Below, one piece after another: positions 8,441-16,582 of a stretch of 64,000 nucleotides of DNA. Origin of the DNA: Paenibacillus sp. Root52 (GTDB lineage Bacteria > Bacillota > Bacilli > Paenibacillales > Paenibacillaceae). The DNA lies in contig NZ_LMFO01000001.1 of the NCBI RefSeq assembly GCF_001426865.1, positions 186,001 through 250,000 of the forward strand, in the 5' to 3' direction. A model generated the notes under the pieces. It had not been told where the DNA came from. It did not search any database and saw only the letters and a program-made list of their open reading frames with translations. The stretch's first letter is position 1, and every line of letters begins with the position of its first letter. Position numbers and translations under genes: made by a program.

Positions 8441-9361
8441 TTATATGCGAATGTAGGATTCCAGGAACATGTTCAGTTCAGACACGCCATCCGGCCGAAT
8501 ACTATATTTCTCTTTACGGTTACTTCCAAGAAGATGTGTTCTCAGCAAGCCCGCGATGCGCAGCGCCATTACCTGGTCTTTGACCATATCTTCGTCCTTA
8601 TCGAGTTCCTCACACATTTCAGCTAGCGATTTCGGTTCGCCCGAAACGTAACGCAACAAGCGAAGTCTCTCGGGATCAGCCAGAGCATGAGTGAATCGCA
8701 ACAAGCAGGTTGGCGGTTGATCTTCATCTTCTTCAGGTGCATCAATCGGATATTGCATAATCATCATGCCTTCATAGAAACAGTACATATTAATAGGCCG
8801 ATTATGGATGGTTGGAAAAAGAATCACTTCGTTCAGTCCAGGCATCGGTTCAACAATGACACCTGCTGTCGCATATTCAATTAACAGTTCTGGTCCCATT
8901 TTGTCCAACAGAATCTGTTTTTCCTCCGCATCCTCTTCGAGCCAGGTACGATAATCTTCGCTGATATTCTTGCAGTAATGTTCGTCCCACAAGCGCAAAA
9001 GCGGAACATAACTGTCCCGTATCCGTGTGGACTCTTCCATTGTAATGGAAGGCAGTAAAGGTGAGATCTGTGCAAATAATTGTTCTGCCGACATATCCGA
9101 AAGCATGTTCAGGAAATCCTGATTCTCTGAATCACAGTTTCGGTATGCAGCCCATGCAAACAATACATCAAAATCATCAAAAGGCCACGTAGCGGCTGGA
9201 GCCAGCGCAGCTCTCACGTTGGAGCTTAGTTTGCCTTCGACCTCAAGGATCCATTCTGGACCAACGTCCAAATGCTGGATCCACTTCTTGGTGACATAAA
9301 CCAGAAAACTATTGAGCATCTCATATATCGGTGAAACATCAATTTTAACTTGATAAGGCAT
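8441..9361 (-). CDS. ArsR-type winged-helix regulator with large N-terminal domain
   Basis: 306 residues. The last 80 or so look like an ArsR/SmtB winged helix: ALADPERLRLLRYV, then SLAEMCEELDKDEDMVKDQVMAL and the wing HLLGSNRKEKYSI. The first 220 residues are an uncharacterised helical domain seen in some long Firmicutes ArsR proteins. No metal-binding cysteine pair is visible, so metal sensing is not indicated. Start at 9361 (MPYQV) because GGGAGG precedes it; an upstream TTG/ATG reading would run through that site. It is divergent from the MFS carrier and may control it; that is inference from position. Confidence 0.75.
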   Translation of the reverse strand: MPYQVKIDVSPIYEMLNSFLVYVTKKWIQHLDVGPEWILEVEGKLSSNVRAALAPAATWPFDDFDVLFAWAAYRNCDSENQDFLNMLSDMSAEQLFAQISPLLPSITMEESTRIRDSYVPLLRLWDEHYCKNISEDYRTWLEEDAEEKQILLDKMGPELLIEYATAGVIVEPMPGLNEVILFPTIHNRPINMYCFYEGMMIMQYPIDAPEEDEDQPPTCLLRFTHALADPERLRLLRYVSGEPKSLAEMCEELDKDEDMVKDQVMALRIAGLLRTHLLGSNRKEKYSIRPDGVSELNMFLESYIRI

Positions 9362-9420
9362 ATGATGTAGAATCCTCCCGTCACATCTAATATACACAGC
9401 GACTTATGTACTATTATGGC

Positions 9421-9449
9421 TTGTTTTGCACGGCGTTGTCCACTATAAT
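9421..9449 (+). promoter_or_regulatory. SigmaA-like promoter of the MFS gene
   Basis: TTGTTT - 17 bases - TATAAT (9444-9449), about 120 bases before the GTG start at 9572. Confidence 0.6.
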
Positions 9450-9571
9450 GTTCAAGTCCCGGCCAAATGTCCTGGGATATCTGTGCTTGAGCAAAAGAAT
9501 ATGAAGATCATACGAAAAGTCGTCAGCGATGGCGATTTTTCTTTGTATGCTTGCAGGAGGGAAATCATTTC

Positions 9572-10762
9572 GTGTCATCTATTCATACTGCTAAACCGTC
9601 ACATTCCATATCCAACTACCTGATTTTGATAACGGTTATTGTTGTGGCAGGGATTAGCCAGGGGCTTTTATTACCAGTATTGTCCATCTTTTTGGAACAA
9701 AAGGGTGTATCCCCAGGTCTCAATGGACTTAATGCTGCCGCATTGTATGTTGGATCATTTGCTATGACCCTAGTGGCAGAGCGTTTATTAGGAGCATTTG
9801 GTTTCAAAAAATTAATCATTGGCGGGCTCATCTTTGTTATGATTCCCTTAATCTTATTTCCTTATTTTCCGGACATCAAAATATGGTTCATTCTACGCCT
9901 CATCGTTGGCGTTGGAGATAGTGCTCTGCACTATGCCGCCCAGCTCTGGGTTCTTCTTGTGACGGCTCCAGAGAAAAGAGGGCGCTACATATCCCTATAC
10001 GGGATGTCCTATGGACTAGGATTCAGTATTGGTCCGCTCGGCATCAAGCTGCTGGGATTCGGTCAAGCGGTTCCATTCTGGGTACTTTTCATCTGTATGG
10101 GAGCTGTGCTCGTGCTTGTATTAATGAAACTTCCGAATTCTAGACCTGAGAAGGTAGAACAGGGGCAAATGCCGGAACGTCGATTCCGTCGCAGCTTGAC
10201 CTGGGCATGGTATGCGCTAATACCAGCACTTTTGTACGGTTATATGGAAGCGGGAATGAACAGTAACTTCCCCGTGTACGGTCTCCGCATTGGCATGGAT
10301 GAGAGCCAGATCTCTTCGTTGCTTCCATTTGTCGGAATAGGTGGACTGTTCCTGCAGTTCCCGCTTGGGATGTTAAGTGATCGATTGGGTAGAAAAAAGG
10401 TGCTCATGTCCGCTGGGATTGCAGGAGGGATTACGTTTATGCTCATTCCGGCAGCCGGAACCCATTTCTGGTGGACGCTGGTGTTACTGACGATTGCAGG
10501 AGGACTCGTTGGGTCGTTTTTCTCTCTTGGACTGGCTTATGCAGCGGATCTATTGCCAAAAGTGCTGCTGCCAGCGGCTAATGTTGTAGCATCCTTTTAC
10601 TTCACAATTGGTAGCATTATTGGGCCTAACCTCGGCGGTCAGGTTATTAACTGGTTCTCCCCAGGAAGCATGTTTATATGGATGGGTTGCATGTATCTTC
10701 TGTTTGGAGTTGCAGGTGTGTTCTTTAGACGTAAACCTGAGCTTCAATCTGTGGTAGAATAG
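9572..10762 (+). CDS. MFS transporter
   Basis: Major facilitator superfamily carrier, 396 residues with about twelve predicted membrane segments. Seen: loop 2-3 region GAFGFKKLIIGG, the mid-protein RGRYISLYGMSYGLGFSIGP block typical of DHA1-like exporters, and a second loop motif GMLSDRLGRKKVL between helices 8 and 9. The start is GTG 9572; an in-frame TTG at 9551 is rejected because AGGAGG at 9555-9560 falls inside that extension and serves the GTG. Substrate unknown; drug or metabolite efflux is the usual role. It is divergent from the ArsR-like regulator and has its own promoter. Confidence 0.88.
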   Translation: MSSIHTAKPSHSISNYLILITVIVVAGISQGLLLPVLSIFLEQKGVSPGLNGLNAAALYVGSFAMTLVAERLLGAFGFKKLIIGGLIFVMIPLILFPYFPDIKIWFILRLIVGVGDSALHYAAQLWVLLVTAPEKRGRYISLYGMSYGLGFSIGPLGIKLLGFGQAVPFWVLFICMGAVLVLVLMKLPNSRPEKVEQGQMPERRFRRSLTWAWYALIPALLYGYMEAGMNSNFPVYGLRIGMDESQISSLLPFVGIGGLFLQFPLGMLSDRLGRKKVLMSAGIAGGITFMLIPAAGTHFWWTLVLLTIAGGLVGSFFSLGLAYAADLLPKVLLPAANVVASFYFTIGSIIGPNLGGQVINWFSPGSMFIWMGCMYLLFGVAGVFFRRKPELQSVVE

Positions 10763-10846
10763 AAGCTGGTGTTCGCATGGAAATTGATGTCCGTTTCCGA
10801 GTACACTATGGAGTAGGGAAAACCTTGGACAAGGGGAGACATCGCG

Positions 10847-11572
10847 ATGATCAGAGTTGAGAATTTAAGTAAATCCGTAGGAGCGGACAGAATTCCGGTT
10901 TTGCGGGATATTCGATTTGATATGCAACAAGGAGAAATGATCGCTGTTGTAGGTTCAAGCGGCAGTGGTAAGAGCATGCTGCTTAAATGCCTGGCGATGA
11001 TGGAGAAATGGGATAGCGGTCGCTTAACCGTAGACGGAGCCGAAATATTAAAAGAAGGCATGGCTGGTAAACGGAGAATAAAGCGTGAATGGGCATACTT
11101 AGAACAAAATCCTGAATTATTTCCAAGAAGATCAGCGCTCAAAAATGTGTTGATTGGTCGTTCAGGTCAGACACCCGTATGGAGAATGGTCACGGGTATG
11201 GTTCGTTCGGATGATTATATGGGGGCTATGGATTATTTGGAGAGTCTAGGCCTTCTCGATAAAGCGCATCAGCTCGCTGAAAAGCTTAGTGGTGGAGAGA
11301 AGCAGCGTGTAGCTATTGCCAGAGCGCTGGCTCATGGCGCTAAGGTGATTTTGGCCGATGAACCGGTTATTGGACTGGATCCACATACAGCAGATGCTGT
11401 TCTGGAAACGTTACGTAAATTATGTGAAGAGGAACGGGCAACCATCATTGCGGTATTGCCAATTGAACTTGCGGAGAAGCACGCGACGCGGATCTGGGGA
11501 CTAGCAGAGGGCAAGATTGCTTTTGATATACGTGGACGGCGGCTGACGCAGCAAGAGAAGAATATGATTTAA
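10847..11572 (+). CDS. Orphan ABC ATP-binding protein, PhnC-like, without switch histidine
   Basis: 241 residues. Seen: Walker A GSSGSGKS at 36-43, Q-loop YLEQNPELFPRRSALKNVL (the pattern of phosphonate/phosphite importers), signature LSGGEKQR at 147-154, Walker B VILADEP with Glu172, and D-loop GLDP. The H-loop that should read like LHQVDLA reads LPIELAEKH: Pro205 replaces the switch His. No permease or binding-protein gene is nearby; the neighbours are an MFS carrier and a lipoprotein-kinase operon. Known: loss of this His usually cripples or changes ATP hydrolysis. It may be a regulatory or degenerate ATPase, or act with a permease encoded elsewhere. ATG with AAGGGGAG upstream. Confidence 0.85.
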   Translation: MIRVENLSKSVGADRIPVLRDIRFDMQQGEMIAVVGSSGSGKSMLLKCLAMMEKWDSGRLTVDGAEILKEGMAGKRRIKREWAYLEQNPELFPRRSALKNVLIGRSGQTPVWRMVTGMVRSDDYMGAMDYLESLGLLDKAHQLAEKLSGGEKQRVAIARALAHGAKVILADEPVIGLDPHTADAVLETLRKLCEEERATIIAVLPIELAEKHATRIWGLAEGKIAFDIRGRRLTQQEKNMI

Positions 11573-11647
11573 TACATGTTTACTGTTCGAAAAGAATGAT
11601 ATTACCTTATTAGACTTGAACAACCTCTTATACTATTGAAAAGAGTG

Positions 11648-12970
11648 ATGAACTTGCTTAACTCACGTTGGGGACGCTTGATAGCAGGTGGAGCGATTGC
11701 TATGTTGCTGGGCTCTGTTTTGAGCGGATGTACGGTAATCAGTGACCCCAAGATTTTGATGCGTAAACCGATGATGTCAACAGATAAAGAAAAACTGTAC
11801 AACGTCGTGCAGCTCGAGCAGCCTCCCGAAAGTGAACTCATTCGTCCGAAAGATCTGAGCAATACCAGCATGATCCGTGTGGAAGATCTTAATGGAGATG
11901 GGACAAGGGAAGCCATTGCTTTTTATGAGACACCGAATGAGAATGTTCGGATTCACGGATTACTGCTGGAGGAACAAGGCGGCGCATGGGTCAAAAAATT
12001 AACGTTTGATGTTCCAGGTAGTGAGCTGCAGTCCTTCAAGCTGCTGGATATTACGAATGATGGCAATCCCGATATTATATTGGGCGTAAGCTTGCAGGAT
12101 CAAAAAGCCTTAACGGCATACTCCTATAAAAATGGTGCGCTCGAACAGGTATTAGGCGGCGTACCCTACAATCAATTTATTATTGATGATGCACAAGGCA
12201 ATCCACTCGATCTGAATGGTGACGGGAAAAGTGATTTTACGATTGTTTCCCTGAATAGCAGTGGATTCGCAACGATTGCATTGTACCAATACGATGAGGG
12301 TAGCTTCAAGGAAGTTGATCGGATGCAGACGGACTATACGGTAAAAGAGATTTACAATGCACTTGGAGGCCAGATTGCCAAGGATCAGCCGGGAATTGTT
12401 CTGGATGCCGAGCTGGATGATAAGAGTTCATTCTCTCAGCTTATCTATGTGAAGGATAACAAACTGGTAAATGCGTTCAAATCTCCGGATCAAACGTATA
12501 GAGATGACAAAATTTTAAGCGGTGATTTCAACAATGATGGTATTATTGAATTTGGGCTTAAAGAAACCCCAAAAGGTTGGGAGCATTACGTTTTTGATTC
12601 GCGTATGTGGTTCTATAATTTTTATCAGTGGGATGGCAAGGACGGCAAGGAGTTTGTTTCATTCCAATATCGGGATGACGCCGACTTATTCCATTTAAAT
12701 CTCAAGTCTGAGTGGTACGGTAAAATTACCATTGATACCCGATCAGAAAAAGAAAAATACATTCGCTTCAAAATGATCGATACCGATGAAACAGTAGCTG
12801 AAATCAAGTACTTTACACTGTCCCAGTGGGAACAGGAAAAAGGGAAACGGTGGAAAGAGATTACACGAACGAACGATCGAGTTATTGCTTCGCGTGTAGC
12901 CCAACCGAATACTGATGGATTACTAGATAACATGTCGCAACTGAACAGAAAGGACGAGCTAAATGAGTAA
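11648..12970 (+). CDS. FG-GAP/VCBS-repeat lipoprotein of a two-component operon
   Basis: About 440 residues. Seen: N-terminal basic stretch, hydrophobic helix and lipobox LSGC, so the protein should be lipid-anchored on the outer face of the membrane. It then carries four Ca-binding-like loops of FG-GAP/VCBS type: DLNGDGTREAIAF, DITNDGNPDIILG, DLNGDGKSDFTIV and GDFNNDGIIEFGL. The start is uncertain: TTG 11636, GTG 11645, ATG 11648 and TTG 11654 are all possible and none has an ideal ribosome site. It overlaps the response-regulator start by eight bases, so translation is coupled. Inference: an external sensor or modulator for the kinase two genes downstream. Confidence 0.8.
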   Translation: MNLLNSRWGRLIAGGAIAMLLGSVLSGCTVISDPKILMRKPMMSTDKEKLYNVVQLEQPPESELIRPKDLSNTSMIRVEDLNGDGTREAIAFYETPNENVRIHGLLLEEQGGAWVKKLTFDVPGSELQSFKLLDITNDGNPDIILGVSLQDQKALTAYSYKNGALEQVLGGVPYNQFIIDDAQGNPLDLNGDGKSDFTIVSLNSSGFATIALYQYDEGSFKEVDRMQTDYTVKEIYNALGGQIAKDQPGIVLDAELDDKSSFSQLIYVKDNKLVNAFKSPDQTYRDDKILSGDFNNDGIIEFGLKETPKGWEHYVFDSRMWFYNFYQWDGKDGKEFVSFQYRDDADLFHLNLKSEWYGKITIDTRSEKEKYIRFKMIDTDETVAEIKYFTLSQWEQEKGKRWKEITRTNDRVIASRVAQPNTDGLLDNMSQLNRKDELNE

Positions 12971-13661
12971 AGTACTTATTTTGGAAGATGAAGAATCCAT
13001 CCGCAGTTTTATCGTCATTAATCTGAAAAGAAATGGATTTGAGGTGCTTGAAGCAGGAGATGGTCATGAAGCACTGCGAATCTTGCAGTCCGTGCCGGAT
13101 ATTGACTTAGCGCTTTTGGATGTCATGGTACCGGGCATTGACGGATTCGAAGTCTGTCGACGCATTCGTGAGACCAATGAACGCTTAGGTATTATTTTCT
13201 TAACAGCTAAAGTACAGGAACAGGATAAAGTATATGCATTATCGGTCGGAGCAGATGACCATGTGAGCAAGCCTTTCAGTCCAACCGAGCTGATTGCTCG
13301 TATTCAGTCCTTACTGCGTCGTGTCAATGTGCACCGGGAGACAGCGGCTAAGGTTACTTTCCAATCTGGCCCGTTCTCGCTTGACCTAATCTCGAAGCAA
13401 TTTAAGAAACAAAATGAACTAATTGAGCTAACACCTACAGAATTTTCATTGATTCAATTTTTCTTAGAGAAGGAAAATACACCGCTCAGTCGAGATTTGC
13501 TGCTGGATCATGTCTGGGGCAAAGAGTACATGGGTGACCCCAAAATTGTGGATGTAAATATACGTCGCTTACGCCAGAAAATTGAGAACAACCCTTCCGA
13601 ACCTGAATACCTGCAAACTGTATGGGGACACGGGTACAAATGGAAGGGCAGGGAGCAATGA
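12963..13661 (+). CDS. OmpR/PhoB-family response regulator
   Basis: 232 residues. Receiver domain 1-120 with acidic pair EDEE near residues 7-10, phospho-acceptor Asp in LLDVMVPG, the switch Thr in IFLTAKV and Lys in SKPFSPTEL. The C-terminal winged helix (about 135-230) has the usual ELTPTEFSLIQFFLE and VDVNIRRLRQKIE recognition segment. It sits between an FG-GAP lipoprotein (8-base overlap) and a histidine kinase (4-base ATGA overlap), so all three are made together. Its targets cannot be told from the window. Confidence 0.95.
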   Translation: MSKVLILEDEESIRSFIVINLKRNGFEVLEAGDGHEALRILQSVPDIDLALLDVMVPGIDGFEVCRRIRETNERLGIIFLTAKVQEQDKVYALSVGADDHVSKPFSPTELIARIQSLLRRVNVHRETAAKVTFQSGPFSLDLISKQFKKQNELIELTPTEFSLIQFFLEKENTPLSRDLLLDHVWGKEYMGDPKIVDVNIRRLRQKIENNPSEPEYLQTVWGHGYKWKGREQ

Positions 13662-15115
13662 TAAAAAAAGGTATTACGCGGCAGATTGTATTACACTACT
13701 TTTTCGTAGTTTTTCTAGCTCTGCTGCTGGTGGAATTTGTATTTATGCTGGCGGTGCAGCGATATTACTACGAGAGCATCTATAACACCATAAGTACTCA
13801 TATTTCGAATTCCAAGGATTTTTTTGAACCAATCTCGCGGGCAAATAATGCTGAGGATGGTAACAATCTGTCTAGATTGCTTGAAAATCTGAAATTATCC
13901 AATACAGAATTGCAGATTCTTGATCTGAATGGACGTGTATTGGCAAGCTCAACCGCTTTTGAATCCGATCGTGCTGTGCTGCAAACGAGTGATATTTCTC
14001 AGGCGCTTAATGGTGCGATGGGGCGATGGGTAGGCAGGGAACCTTCGACAGGTGAACAGATTATGGCTGTTTCGCACAAATTCGACCTTGGTGGAGATCA
14101 TACGTATGTTATCCGATATATGACAGCACTCACCATGGTCAACTCGAAATTGCTGGTTATGGGTTTGCTGGCTAGTGCAGTAGGTGTAGCTGTGCTTGCT
14201 ATCGTATTAATTATTAGTATAGGTATGGCGAATTCCATTGTTCGTCCGATTAATAATATCACTGCTGTATCTGCTCAGATGGCACGTGGGCGACTGGATG
14301 TTAGGGTCAAGGGCAATTACAAGCATGAACTAGGTGAGTTAGCCTCAACATTGAATTTCATGGCACATGAGATCGTACGAAGTAATCAGATTAAGGACGA
14401 CTTCATATCATCTATCTCGCATGAGTTGCGTACCCCTCTGACAAGTATCAAAGGCTGGAGTGAGACATTGGACTCCGGAGGTTATGATCCAGAGGAGACA
14501 CGAATCGGGATGAGCATCATTTCCAAAGAAACGGAGCGTTTAATTGGGCTTGTAGAAGAGATGCTCGATTTCTCCAAATTGCAACAGAATCAGATGAAGC
14601 TGGTGAAGGGAACAGTCAGTATTCGTGAAATTGTGCAAGAAACGATGCTGAATGTCTGGGCCAAAGCGGAACAAAAGCAAATTCATCTGAAGCTGGATGC
14701 CGATGAAACGTATCCGTATAACGTATTTGGTGATGGAAACCGACTGAAGCAAGTATTCCTTAACATTGTAGATAATGCGATTAAATTCTCACATGAGAAC
14801 TCCTGGATCTACTTGTCCGTAAAAGAAGAGAATGGTCAGATTATCGCCGCCATTCAAGATACGGGGATCGGGATTAGTGAGGAGCACCTAATTAAAGTGC
14901 GAGACCGCTTCTTCCAGGTGAATCATCAGAACGGGGGAACAGGGCTCGGTCTAGCCATCACACAGGAGCTCGTGGAACTGCATGAAGGCACGATTACCAT
15001 GCAAAGTGAACTGGGATCAGGTACAACGGTCACCATTACGTTACCGGCTCTCATGGAAGATACGAATGATGATGAAGTAGAGACCCAATCGAGTGATGGA
15101 TCAATTCCAAATTGA
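13658..15115 (+). CDS. Membrane sensor histidine kinase
   Basis: 485 residues. Seen: first membrane helix about 11-33, an extracytoplasmic domain of about 110 residues, second helix about 150-175, HAMP domain, HisKA with SSISHELRTPLTSIKGW (phospho-His), and HATPase with N box VDNAIKFSH, G1 box DTGIGIS and G2 box GGTGLGLAI. The start at 13658 overlaps the regulator stop as ATGA and has AGGGAG upstream; an upstream in-frame ATG inside the regulator is rejected. Operon with an FG-GAP lipoprotein suggests the signal is envelope-related, but no ligand can be inferred. Confidence 0.95.
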   Translation: MIKKGITRQIVLHYFFVVFLALLLVEFVFMLAVQRYYYESIYNTISTHISNSKDFFEPISRANNAEDGNNLSRLLENLKLSNTELQILDLNGRVLASSTAFESDRAVLQTSDISQALNGAMGRWVGREPSTGEQIMAVSHKFDLGGDHTYVIRYMTALTMVNSKLLVMGLLASAVGVAVLAIVLIISIGMANSIVRPINNITAVSAQMARGRLDVRVKGNYKHELGELASTLNFMAHEIVRSNQIKDDFISSISHELRTPLTSIKGWSETLDSGGYDPEETRIGMSIISKETERLIGLVEEMLDFSKLQQNQMKLVKGTVSIREIVQETMLNVWAKAEQKQIHLKLDADETYPYNVFGDGNRLKQVFLNIVDNAIKFSHENSWIYLSVKEENGQIIAAIQDTGIGISEEHLIKVRDRFFQVNHQNGGTGLGLAITQELVELHEGTITMQSELGSGTTVTITLPALMEDTNDDEVETQSSDGSIPN

Positions 15116-15121
15116 TAACAC

Positions 15122-15156
15122 AAAAAAGGTGGATTCCTATGGAATCCACCTTTTTC
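15122..15156. terminator. Bidirectional terminator, kinase operon / glgC
   Basis: AAAAAAGGTGGATTCC / GGAATCCACCTTTTT hairpin, A-run on one side and T-run on the other; serves both convergent units. Confidence 0.92.
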
Positions 15157-15160
15157 TATA

Positions 15161-16387
15161 TTATGAGGAGAGCTCTCCCGCACGCAAACGGCCTGTTTTT
15201 TCGTATACTTCTTTGAATATACGTGTAGGTTGAGTACGTACAGCCGGTTTAGCAGCCACAACCTCTTGAGGGCCAACAACCATAATTTCGTCAGCAGTGC
15301 CTTTAACGATCGCGCCGTCTTTAATAATGGCACCTTCCCCGATAATTGCACGCTCGATGTGAACGCCACGACCGATGCGAGCATTCGGCATTACCACGCT
15401 GTCAAGAACTTCAGATCCTTTACCAACCTCAGCTCCGCAGAAAATGACGGAACGATCCGCATGACCTTCAATGGCGCAAGAATCATGAATCAAGGAGGAG
15501 AGATGTTCGATCCGGCTATTGCGAGCTTTGTACACACTTGGTTTTGTTCTCCATTCGCGTGTAAACATTGGCCAGTGATCTTTTTGCAAGCTCCAGTTCT
15601 CTTCGTTATGAAGCAGATCCATGTGAGCATCCCACAGGCTTTTCACAGTGCCAACATCTTTCCAATACCCATCGAAGTTATAAACGTATAGGGGATTGTT
15701 CTCATTCAACATCTGTGGAATGACGTCTTTACCAAAATCATGGCTTGATTCTTCGTTTGCAGCGTCAATCAGCAAATGATGTTTCAGATAATCCCACTTA
15801 AACATGTAGATACCCATAGAAGCTAGGTTACTTTTTGGTTCAGCAGGCTTTTCAGCAAATTCGGTAACACGTAAATTCTCATCGGCAGCCATAATGCCAA
15901 ATCGATGTGCTTCCTCCCATGGGACTTCCATTACGGAAATAGTTGCCGCTGCACCATTCGCGATGTGGGCATCCAACATTTCGCGATAATTCATATGATA
16001 AATATGGTCACCCGACAAAATCAGCACATTTTCGGGGTTTTGTTTGTCAATATAGTCAATATTTTTATAAATGGCATCCGCCGTTCCCAAGTATTCGTCA
16101 TTTCCTGTATGATAAGATGGAAGCAGGGAGATTCCTGCATCAACCGTATTACCAATTCCCCAAGGTTCTCCTTCACCAATGTGATCGTGTAAAGAGTCAG
16201 CTTGGTACTGCGTAAGCACACCTACAGTGTCGATGCCTGAATTAACGCAGTTGCTGAGAGGAAAATCGATAATACGGTAGTGCCCGCCAAACGGTACAGC
16301 GGGTTTTGCGATACTTGAAGTTAAGGGGGCTAATCTTTTACCCTCTCCTCCCGCCAACAGCATAGCGATGCAATCTTTATTAAACAT
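15161..16387 (-). CDS. glgC: Glucose-1-phosphate adenylyltransferase
   Basis: Makes ADP-glucose from glucose-1-phosphate and ATP, the committed step of bacterial glycogen synthesis. 408 residues. Seen: nucleotide-binding [16 protein letters not shown], conserved [34 protein letters not shown], the substrate loop ITEFAEKP-like [11 protein letters not shown], and C-terminal left-handed beta-helix repeats. The start at 16387 (MFNKD) is preceded by GGGAGGGAAACG; a longer reading of 35 extra residues has no support. It is divergent from glgB-glgA. No second GlgC-like subunit (glgD), as in B. subtilis, is adjacent. The C-terminal tail beyond the helix is about 30 residues. Confidence 0.94.
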   Translation of the reverse strand: MFNKDCIAMLLAGGEGKRLAPLTSSIAKPAVPFGGHYRIIDFPLSNCVNSGIDTVGVLTQYQADSLHDHIGEGEPWGIGNTVDAGISLLPSYHTGNDEYLGTADAIYKNIDYIDKQNPENVLILSGDHIYHMNYREMLDAHIANGAAATISVMEVPWEEAHRFGIMAADENLRVTEFAEKPAEPKSNLASMGIYMFKWDYLKHHLLIDAANEESSHDFGKDVIPQMLNENNPLYVYNFDGYWKDVGTVKSLWDAHMDLLHNEENWSLQKDHWPMFTREWRTKPSVYKARNSRIEHLSSLIHDSCAIEGHADRSVIFCGAEVGKGSEVLDSVVMPNARIGRGVHIERAIIGEGAIIKDGAIVKGTADEIMVVGPQEVVAAKPAVRTQPTRIFKEVYEKTGRLRAGELSS

Positions 16388-16582
16388 GATCGTTTCCCTC
16401 CCAAGATATTTTTCTAGTGTAGTAGATACATAAACGCAACGTGGAGCCATTGAAACGATATATACTGTAAAAATTCTGAAAATATACAACATTTTTTTAA
16501 ACGCGTCATTTTTCTTTTCAACTTGGCTAGAATGGGGTAATGGTTGCTGTTATGACTATTTTCTTAGGAAGAAGGTGATCTC
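16388..16582. promoter_or_regulatory. Divergent promoter region of glgC and glgB
   Basis: 195 AT-rich bases that must hold both promoters. A TAGAAT (near 16527) without a good -35 is the only sigmaA-like hint for glgB. In B. subtilis the glg operon is sporulation-linked (sigmaE), and I could not fit a confident sigmaE promoter here. Confidence 0.4.

Noticed and set aside
15122..15156. Long hairpin that could be an RNA gene
   Set aside because: A/T runs on both sides and its place between convergent genes make it an ordinary two-way terminator.
16451..16470. Possible CcpA cre site TGAAACGATATATA in the glgC-glgB gap
   Set aside because: The CG step is out of register with the cre consensus by one base.
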